In this document: positions 1 through 4,950 of the stretch, in pieces
Layout: every line of letters starts with the position of its first letter
Numbering within the stretch: the stretch's first letter is position 1
NCBI GenBank assembly: GCA_030039105.1
Contig: JASHQO010000533.1
Location: forward strand, 1 to 6,662
Length of the DNA stretch: 6,662 nucleotides
DNA from: Xanthobacteraceae bacterium
Lineage (GTDB): Bacteria; Pseudomonadota; Alphaproteobacteria; Rhizobiales; Xanthobacteraceae
Direction of reading: 5' to 3'
Position numbers and translations under genes: made by a program
Notes under the pieces: model-generated
The model's input: only the letters and a program-made list of their open reading frames with translations
What the model was told of the DNA's origin: nothing
Databases searched by the model: none

Positions 1-117
1 CCGGCCAGGGCGAATGTCCGTTCATGGCCAAACGCTTTACAACAATTGGCGGCGGTTTTGCAGCCCGATGCAGCGCGCCGCCGCCGCGGTCTGTGGCGCT
101 GGCGAGGAAGCCGGCGC
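1..117. other. Left edge, no supportable gene
   Basis: No frame here could be assigned with confidence. On the minus strand an ATG at 25-23 begins MNGHSPWP and runs off the edge; it follows a slightly AT-richer stretch (about 30-50) but has no clear ribosome binding site. On the plus strand one frame (3-128, ending TGA) could be the tail of a gene entering from the left and ending inside the 3' end of the coiled-coil gene. Neither has a recognisable motif, so the stretch is best read as the 3' flank of the coiled-coil gene plus an unresolved edge. Confidence 0.3.
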
Positions 118-1515
118 CTAGAACGTGATGGTGCTGGCGAGCAGCGCGTTGGTCGGGCCGGCCGGAAGCGGCTCCGGCAACTGGCTCTTGAGCTTGACGA
201 GCTTGTCGAGCTCGACGGCCAGTTCCGCCCATTTGATGCGGTTATAGTCGTCGGCAGCGGTATCGACCGGGTTGCTGCTCGCGGCGGGCGGTCCGGGCTG
301 AGCGTTGCGCGCCGCCGCATTGCGCGCCACCGCTCTGCGGCGGCTCGCCTGGCGCGCTTCGCCTTCGAGTTGCGCGATCCGCTTGGCGAGCGTTTCGATT
401 TTTTGATCGGCCCGGGCGAGCGCCGTGTCGCGGCTTGCGCAGGTCTTCAACAGGGCATTCGTCGCGCTCACGAGCTCGTCGCGCGATTGCGCCAGCTCGT
501 TACGCGATTGCTCGAGCTCGTCATGCGATTGCGCAAGCCTGTCGCGCGATTGCTCCATCTCGGCATGCGATTGCGCAAGCTTGTTGCGTGACTGCTCAAG
601 CTCGGCATGCGATTGCGCAAGCTTGTCGCGTGACTGCTCGAGCTCGTTGATCTGACATTGCTTGACGCAAAGCAGATCGTGCAGCCGCTTGATCTGATCG
701 TCGGCGTCGCAGCGCGCGGCGGTTATCTCGACGAGGCTGCGCTCGGCGGCCTTTTTCTCTGCGGTGCGCGTCAGCAGGCATTCGCGCATTTCGGTCAAGA
801 GCCGCTCCGCGGTCTCGGCGCGGACCGCCATGGCTTCGAGCTGCTCTTTGAGCTCGCTGGATTCGCTGAACCGCTTGCCGTTGGCTTCGAACAGTTCGCC
901 GGCGAGCTTACTGCGCTCGTTGGTTGCCTCGGCGAGGGTCATGCGCAGCCGGGCGAGCTCGGCGGACGCGTTGCCCAGTGCGGCTTCGCTTGCTTCCAGG
1001 TTTTGCGATAGCTGCGCGTTTTCGGCCATCGCGCGATCGAACGCGACCTGCAGCAACCGGCTTTCATCGGTGTCCTGGAGGCGGGCGAGCTCGGCGTGCG
1101 CGCCGGCGAGCGCGGCGTCGCTCTGCTCCAGGCGTTGCGCGAGCTGGGTGCTCGCTTCCGTCGCGAGATCGAGCGAGACTCGCAGCGACTGGCTTTCGTT
1201 GTCGTGCAGCGCGGCGCTGTCGCAAGCCGCGGCAAGCTCGCTCTCGAGCTCCTCGGCGCGCCGCTCGGCGTCCTCGAATTGCGTGTGCAGAAGCTGCACG
1301 TGCTCGCGCAGCGCCTGTGCGGTCGCAGCTTCCTGCTCCAGTCGCTGCTCCAGCCTCGCGATCTGCGCGTTGGCGCGCTCGAGCTCTTCGGCCAGCGCGG
1401 CCTCGGCGCCGGAGGCTGCATGGGCGGCCCGCCTGCCCAACCGGCCGTGCATGCCGGCGAGGCGGGCGGCTTGGTCGTGCCACCCGTTGCCCAGTGCCTT
1501 GTCGCTGAATGTCAT
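118..1515 (-). CDS. Large coiled-coil protein of unknown function
   Basis: I do not recognise this protein by name. It has 465 residues from the ATG at 1515. Residues about 35-390 are almost all heptad-like Leu/Ala/Glu/Gln/Arg sequence, so a long alpha-helical coiled coil is predicted, SMC-like or intermediate-filament-like in texture only. There is no signal peptide, no membrane segment and no Walker motif, so it is probably cytoplasmic. Residues 291-346 are four tandem 14-residue repeats of the type ELEQSRNKLAQSHA. An older duplication is visible at 129-147 and 173-191 (13 of 19 residues identical). A basic Arg/Ala linker (about 390-405) and a Pro-rich stretch lead to a non-coil C-terminal tail containing DYNRIKWAELAVELDKLV, the part most likely to bind a partner. 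An upstream in-frame TTG at 1560 was rejected as start because it overlaps the CtrA-like boxes. The ATG has only a weak GGGCGG ribosome site 8 nt upstream. The gene is separated from the UbiD gene upstream by a terminator and looks like its own unit. A structural or cell-cycle role is inference. Confidence 0.8.
   Translation of the reverse strand: MTFSDKALGNGWHDQAARLAGMHGRLGRRAAHAASGAEAALAEELERANAQIARLEQRLEQEAATAQALREHVQLLHTQFEDAERRAEELESELAAACDSAALHDNESQSLRVSLDLATEASTQLAQRLEQSDAALAGAHAELARLQDTDESRLLQVAFDRAMAENAQLSQNLEASEAALGNASAELARLRMTLAEATNERSKLAGELFEANGKRFSESSELKEQLEAMAVRAETAERLLTEMRECLLTRTAEKKAAERSLVEITAARCDADDQIKRLHDLLCVKQCQINELEQSRDKLAQSHAELEQSRNKLAQSHAEMEQSRDRLAQSHDELEQSRNELAQSRDELVSATNALLKTCASRDTALARADQKIETLAKRIAQLEGEARQASRRRAVARNAAARNAQPGPPAASSNPVDTAADDYNRIKWAELAVELDKLVKLKSQLPEPLPAGPTNALLASTITF
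478..645 (-). repeat. Four tandem 42-bp repeats inside the coiled-coil gene
   Basis: Units lie at 604-645, 562-603, 520-561 and 478-519, each encoding one 14-residue (two-heptad) unit. The first two differ at only 2 of 42 bases, including third-position bases that selection on protein would not hold fixed, so they look recently duplicated. The other two are progressively more diverged. Because 42 bp is a whole number of codons and of heptads, copy number can change without breaking frame or coil register. Confidence 0.9.
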
Positions 1516-1563
1516 GCGACGAGCCGCCCGATCCCCAGTGGCGGCACCGTGACAAGGCAATGG

Positions 1564-1589
1564 TTAACGCATGGTTACGGTCTCGTTAA
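1564..1589 (-). promoter_or_regulatory. Phased CtrA-like half-site array
   Basis: Read on the minus strand, TTAA (1589-1586), GTAA (1578-1575) and TTAA (1567-1564) are each separated by exactly 7 bases. The alphaproteobacterial cell-cycle regulator CtrA binds TTAA-N7-TTAA, so this is two overlapping one-mismatch boxes sharing the middle half-site. The final half-site reads GTTAACCAT, matching the TTAACCAT form also linked to CtrA. The array ends 48 bp before the ATG of the coiled-coil gene, a suitable place for a -35-overlapping activator site. The motif is visible directly; binding by CtrA is inference. Confidence 0.55.
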
Positions 1590-1605
1590 CCGCTTGGAAA
1601 GGGCG

Positions 1606-1629
1606 AAAAAGCGCCTGCCGGGTCGGCGC
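1606..1629 (-). terminator. Intrinsic terminator after the UbiD gene
   Basis: On the minus strand GCGCC, a 9-nt loop and GGCGC (1629-1611) are followed directly by five T (1610-1606). This stem plus U-run lies about 57 bp past the stop codon of the UbiD-family gene and upstream of the CtrA-like array, so it should end UbiD transcription before the coiled-coil gene. The stem is short at 5 bp but all G-C. Confidence 0.55.
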
Positions 1630-1685
1630 AAAGCCCCCGCGACGCGCACACTTTGCGGACTGATTCGCGCCGCCGGTGCGACGTT

Positions 1686-3212
1686 CTAACTCTTCAGCAG
1701 ATGCCCGAATTTTTGCAGGCCGATGCGGCGTTGCTCGGCCGAGGGCATGTTGACCGCCGGGAATTGGTCGCGCCAGTGCCAGGGCCGGCAGGCGTCGATC
1801 ACGGCACGGCTGTTGGTGTAGTCGCCGGCCGCCTTGCGCTCCGGTTCGATGCGCGGATCGAGCGGCGTCGACCAGGCGCCGCGAATGACGTCGATCGAGG
1901 CGGCCGGATCGGAGCGCGTGATCAGCGCCCAGATCACCTCTTCGAGGCTCGACACGTCGATGTCGTCGTCGACGACGATGACATAACGCCCGCAATAGGC
2001 GCCGACGTGACATTGCGCGGCGATGTGGCCGGCCTGCCTGGCGTGCCCCGGATAGCGCTGCTTGACCGCGACGGCGAGGAACAGCCGCGCATTGCCGACC
2101 TCGTGCGCCCACGCCGCGGTGACGCCGGGCACGCCGGCCTTCTCGATGTTCTCGCGCAACAGCGCCGAGCGCACGATGGCGCGATAGCGGCAGATCTCGT
2201 CCGGCGGTCGCTGCGGCACGCAGCCGAGCAATATCGGCTCGTGGCGATGATAGATCGCCTTGATGTCGATCACCGGCTCCGGCCGGTGATCGCTGGCGTA
2301 ATAGCCGGTCCATTCGCCGAACGGACCTTCGAGCTTCATGTTGCCGGGCTCGACGAAGCCTTCGATGGCGATCTCGGCATTGGCCGGGATCGGCAGCCCG
2401 GTGACCGGGCCCTTGATGACGTCGACCGGCCGGCCGCGCATGCCGCCGATGATGTCGAGCTCGCACACGCCGGGCGGCACTTCGCTCGAGCCCATCAAAA
2501 AGCTCATCGGATCGCCGCCGCAGACGATGACCACCGGCATGCGCTCGCCGCGCGCGGCATATTTGTCGCGCATCTGCCGGCCGTGCTTGCCGGGCGAGAT
2601 GTAGAAGCCGAGCGTCCTGGCGTCATGGATCATGACGCGGTAGGTGCCGCAATTGATCCAGCCGTCGTCGGGATCGCGCATGATGTTGTAGCAGCCGGTG
2701 CCGATGTAACGGCCGCCGTCCTGCGGATGCCATTGCGGCGCCGGAAATTTCGTCACGTCGATGGCGTCGCCCTGCAGCACGTTCTGCATCACCGGGCCCG
2801 ACTCGACGAATTGCGGCGCAATGCGCTTGAGCATGCCGGCATAGTTGACGCGAAAGCTTTCGCTCAGCTCGAGCTTGCTAAGCTCGGTGGAAAACCCGAG
2901 CGTCATATTCTTGCGCTTGCCGGCGAAGAAATTGACCAGGAGGCGGCTGCCCGGCAGCGTGCCCGGCACGTCCTCGAACACCAAGCACGGCGCGTCGTCG
3001 GCGTGGGCCGACATTTCGGCGAGCATGCCGATGTCGGTCTCGTAGGATAGCCCGCCGACCTCGCGCACCTCGCCGAGCTTCCTGGCTTCTTCGAGCCATT
3101 GCCGCAAATCGTGGTAGGGCAGAAGCGGCGCCGTGTTCGAGCCGATGCCGCCGGACGATCCGTCCCCGATCGGCGTTGCCATCGGGTCGGGCATGATGGT
3201 CTGCTCTGCCAT
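1686..3212 (-). CDS. UbiD-family prenylated-FMN-dependent decarboxylase (canonical type)
   Basis: A cytoplasmic UbiD-type enzyme that (de)carboxylates an aromatic or alpha,beta-unsaturated acid using prenylated FMN and a divalent metal. The start chosen is ATG 3212 (508 residues). A GTG at 3239 has a somewhat better ribosome site (AGG, 8-nt spacing) and cannot be excluded. Residues 1-30 are a Gly/Ser/Pro-rich extension before the domain begins at about YHDLRQWLEE. The flavin/metal region is intact: Asn187 and Arg192 in INCGTYR, His210 in SPGKHG and Glu251 in CELDIIGG. By alignment from memory these match Asn168, Arg173, His191 and Glu233 of fungal Fdc1. The catalytic motif EGPFGEWTGYY gives Glu295 and Glu300 (Fdc1 Glu277 and Glu282). 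RPPDE (335-339) and the YVIVVDDDIDV strand (about 410-420) are typical of bacterial UbiD proteins. The length is normal for the family. The gene is divergent from the CoA ligase. It is unlikely to be the ubiquinone-pathway UbiD: the motif has E rather than the D of E. coli UbiD, and the neighbours are catabolic. The substrate is unknown. Confidence 0.93.
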   Translation of the reverse strand: MAEQTIMPDPMATPIGDGSSGGIGSNTAPLLPYHDLRQWLEEARKLGEVREVGGLSYETDIGMLAEMSAHADDAPCLVFEDVPGTLPGSRLLVNFFAGKRKNMTLGFSTELSKLELSESFRVNYAGMLKRIAPQFVESGPVMQNVLQGDAIDVTKFPAPQWHPQDGGRYIGTGCYNIMRDPDDGWINCGTYRVMIHDARTLGFYISPGKHGRQMRDKYAARGERMPVVIVCGGDPMSFLMGSSEVPPGVCELDIIGGMRGRPVDVIKGPVTGLPIPANAEIAIEGFVEPGNMKLEGPFGEWTGYYASDHRPEPVIDIKAIYHRHEPILLGCVPQRPPDEICRYRAIVRSALLRENIEKAGVPGVTAAWAHEVGNARLFLAVAVKQRYPGHARQAGHIAAQCHVGAYCGRYVIVVDDDIDVSSLEEVIWALITRSDPAASIDVIRGAWSTPLDPRIEPERKAAGDYTNSRAVIDACRPWHWRDQFPAVNMPSAEQRRIGLQKFGHLLKS

Positions 3213-3239
3213 TGCCTTGCCTTGGTCTTGTCGCGGCAC

Positions 3240-3270
3240 TTGTTTCGCCTGGTCGCGAAATGCTTATAAT
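3240..3270 (+). promoter_or_regulatory. Candidate promoter of the CoA ligase gene
   Basis: A perfect TATAAT at 3265-3270 is preceded by a weak -35 candidate TTGTTT (3240-3245), at a long 19-bp spacing. Transcription would begin near 3277, leaving a leader of about 23 nt. The AAGGAA at 3274-3279 is too far from the ATG at 3300 to act as a ribosome site, so the gene has only a weak translation signal. The poor -35 suggests dependence on an activator. Confidence 0.45.
3263..3268 (-). promoter_or_regulatory. Possible -10 box of the divergent UbiD gene
   Basis: The same AT-rich patch reads TATAAG on the minus strand, because TTATAA (3264-3269) is its own reverse complement. Transcription would begin near 3256, upstream of both candidate UbiD starts. 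No convincing -35 was found at 16-18 bp. If real, the two divergent promoters overlap and would compete for polymerase. Confidence 0.25.
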
Positions 3271-3284
3271 GCTAAGGAATTAGC
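3271..3284. promoter_or_regulatory. Palindrome GCTAA-GGAA-TTAGC, possible operator
   Basis: A perfect 5-bp inverted repeat with a 4-bp centre, extendable by AA/TT after one mismatch to 3268-3287. It begins directly after the TATAAT box and spans the predicted transcription start of the ligase. On the other strand it lies just upstream of the possible UbiD -10. One bound regulator could therefore control both genes. No regulator gene is in the window. A small RNA hairpin is the alternative reading. Confidence 0.4.
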
Positions 3285-3299
3285 GTTCGCCATCGTACC

Positions 3300-4871
3300 A
3301 TGCAAGAAGACGCCGGCTCAAACCTGCTGCAGCACTGGATCGCGCGCGCTGCCGCCGCCGCTCCGGGCAAGCCGTGGGCGATAGCGGCGGACGAGGCGCG
3401 GACGGTGAGCTACGCCGGGTTGCGCGACACAATTGGCCGCTTCGCCACGTTGCTGCGCCAACGCGGGCTCGGGCCGAACGACCGCGTCGCGCTTCTTGCC
3501 AACAATTCGATCGAGCAGCTCGCCTGCTATCTCGGCGTCATGGCGGCGGGCGTCACCATCTGCACCGTCCACGTCGAGATGAACCGCAACCAGCTCGACA
3601 ATATCTTCGAGCGGCTCAAGCCGAAGCTCATTCTCTACCAGGATGGCTTGCAGCTCGACGATCTGTTGGCCAGGACCGCCACGCCGCGGCTGCGGCTCGG
3701 GCGCGCCGACAGGCCGGAGCCCGGCACGTTGTTTGCCGCGCTTGCCCGCTGCACGCCGTGCGAGCCGCCTCCGCCCGACCCTTGCCCGCAAGCGGGGCAG
3801 CGCAGGGTGGGAGCGGGGCCGGAGGACGACGCGGTGATCCTGTTCACCTCGGGCACCAGCGCCAAGCCCAAGGGCGTGGTGCTGAGCTTCCGCGAATTCC
3901 TGCTCAACATCGATCCGCTCGCTGCCGGCTGGGGCATTTCGGCGGCAGACCGGCTGTACGACTTCCGCCCGTTCAGTTGGAACTCGGCGCAGACCTTGGG
4001 CGGCCTCGCGGTCGTCAACCGCGGCGCTACGCTCGTGCTTGCGGAGAAATTCTCGGCGAGCCGGTTCTTCCAACACTTGCGCGATCATGACGTCACGGTC
4101 GCCACCGGCAATCCGACCACCATCAACATCCTGCTCAACAGCGAGCAGGCCGCCCATCGCGACAACTTGCCGAAGCTGCGCTTCATCACCTCGAGCTCGG
4201 CGCCGCTCTTGCTCGAGGAGTGGAAGCGGTTCGAGCGGAAATTCGGCATCCCGGTGGCGCAAGGCGGCGGCGCCAGCGAGGTGAGCTGGATCGCCGCCAT
4301 CCCGGGCGAGCAACGCCGCCTCGGCACCCTCGGCAAGCCGTTCGCCTATCATGACCTTGCCATTGTCGACGCCGACGGCCGCCGCCTGCCGCCGGGCGAG
4401 ATCGGCTTTGTCGAGCTCGGCGGGCTGGGCGAGCATCACCCGTTCCGCTATCTGGGCGAGGACGGCGCGATCAAGACCCACTGCCGCGGCCGCTTCCGCA
4501 CCGGCGACCTCGGCTGCCTCGACGCCGACGGCTTTCTGATGCTGACCGGCCGCGACAAGGAGCAGATCATTCGCGGCGGCGCCAAAATCTCGCCGGTCGA
4601 GATCGACTCCTATCTGATGCAGCGCCCCGACGTCATCGAAGCCGCCACCGTCGGCGTGCCCGATGCGATCTACGGCGAGGAGGTGGTGAGCTACGTCGTG
4701 CCGCGCCCGGGCGCCGCCGTCGACGCCGCCGAATTGCTGCGCTACTGCGCCACCGTGCTGCCGGCCTTCAAGGCGCCGAAGCAGATCGTGATCTCAGCCT
4801 CGTCGCTGCCGAAAACCGAGCGTGGCAAGCTCGACCGCAAGGCGCTCGCTGCAAGGTGGAAAAGCTCGTAG
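3300..4871 (+). CDS. AMP-forming acyl-CoA ligase (ANL superfamily)
   Basis: Activates a carboxylic acid with ATP to an acyl-adenylate, then transfers it to CoA; cytoplasmic. Its 523 residues are normal for the family. Signature motifs appear in order: A3 phosphate loop ILFTSGTSAKPKG (180-192); A5 region QGGGASEV (321-328, Glu327); A7 TGDLG with Asp403 binding the ribose hydroxyls; A8 hinge GRDKEQIIRGGAKISPVEID (417-436); A10 LPKTERGK with catalytic Lys510. The segment around LVLAEKFSASRFF (245-257) recalls carnitine/crotonobetaine-type (CaiC-like) ligases, but that does not fix the substrate. The A5 motif departs from the usual YGxTE, which may bear on acyl-group choice. The ATG at 3300 is the only plausible start: an in-frame TAA stands at 3273-3275 and no start codon ATG/GTG/TTG lies between. 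The gene sits between two UbiD-type decarboxylases, divergent from one and convergent with the other, which suggests an aromatic or unsaturated acid substrate or decarboxylation product. Its stop codon TAG lies inside the palindromic repeat. Confidence 0.93.
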   Translation: MQEDAGSNLLQHWIARAAAAAPGKPWAIAADEARTVSYAGLRDTIGRFATLLRQRGLGPNDRVALLANNSIEQLACYLGVMAAGVTICTVHVEMNRNQLDNIFERLKPKLILYQDGLQLDDLLARTATPRLRLGRADRPEPGTLFAALARCTPCEPPPPDPCPQAGQRRVGAGPEDDAVILFTSGTSAKPKGVVLSFREFLLNIDPLAAGWGISAADRLYDFRPFSWNSAQTLGGLAVVNRGATLVLAEKFSASRFFQHLRDHDVTVATGNPTTINILLNSEQAAHRDNLPKLRFITSSSAPLLLEEWKRFERKFGIPVAQGGGASEVSWIAAIPGEQRRLGTLGKPFAYHDLAIVDADGRRLPPGEIGFVELGGLGEHHPFRYLGEDGAIKTHCRGRFRTGDLGCLDADGFLMLTGRDKEQIIRGGAKISPVEIDSYLMQRPDVIEAATVGVPDAIYGEEVVSYVVPRPGAAVDAAELLRYCATVLPAFKAPKQIVISASSLPKTERGKLDRKALAARWKSS

Positions 4872-4948
4872 CCCGGATGAGCGAAGCGACATCCGGGGAA
4901 AAATCTCACGGCCAGATCCCGGGTGTCGCTGCGCTCACCCGGGCTACG
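4867..4948. repeat. REP-like double-hairpin element between convergent genes
   Basis: Two 31-nt arms in inverted orientation (4867-4897 and 4918-4948) match at 28 of 31 positions around a 20-nt centre. Each arm also folds by itself: CCCGGATG with CATCCGGG in the left arm, CCCGGGTG with CACCCGGG in the right, 8 bp each. Two of the three differences between arms form a compensating A-T to G-C exchange that keeps both local stems intact. This layout is that of a REP/BIME-type dispersed repeat. I recall close relatives in Bradyrhizobiaceae intergenic regions, but a search is needed. It covers the ligase stop codon (4869-4871) and ends 2 bp before the stop of the UbiD gene on the other strand. It may act as a bidirectional terminator or mRNA 3'-end stabiliser, although no T-run follows either arm. 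Confidence 0.85.
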
Positions 4949-4950
4949 GA

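Noticed and set aside
46..591. 181-codon plus-strand open frame at the left
   Set aside because: Most of it lies antisense to the coiled-coil gene, and its repetitive LV(A/T)RLL/M pattern is simply the complement of the 42-bp repeats.
478..645. CRISPR-like array
   Set aside because: Units are contiguous with no spacers and encode an in-frame heptad coil.
1516..1560. TTG start at 1560 for the coiled-coil gene (15 extra residues)
   Set aside because: It overlaps the CtrA-like boxes, has no ribosome site, and the added residues do not look coil-like; the ATG at 1515 is preferred.
1653..3050. 465-codon plus-strand open frame across the first UbiD gene
   Set aside because: It is rich in Arg, Ala, Asp, His and Val with no domain, typical of an antisense shadow in GC-rich DNA; the minus-strand UbiD has intact catalytic motifs.
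3318..4481. 387-codon minus-strand open frame across the ligase gene
   Set aside because: It has low-complexity Arg/Ala/Glu content, while the plus strand carries every ANL signature motif.
4867..4948. Classical Rho-independent terminator
   Set aside because: The hairpins are strong but neither arm is followed by a T-run on its own strand, so it is listed as a REP-like repeat with only possible terminator activity.
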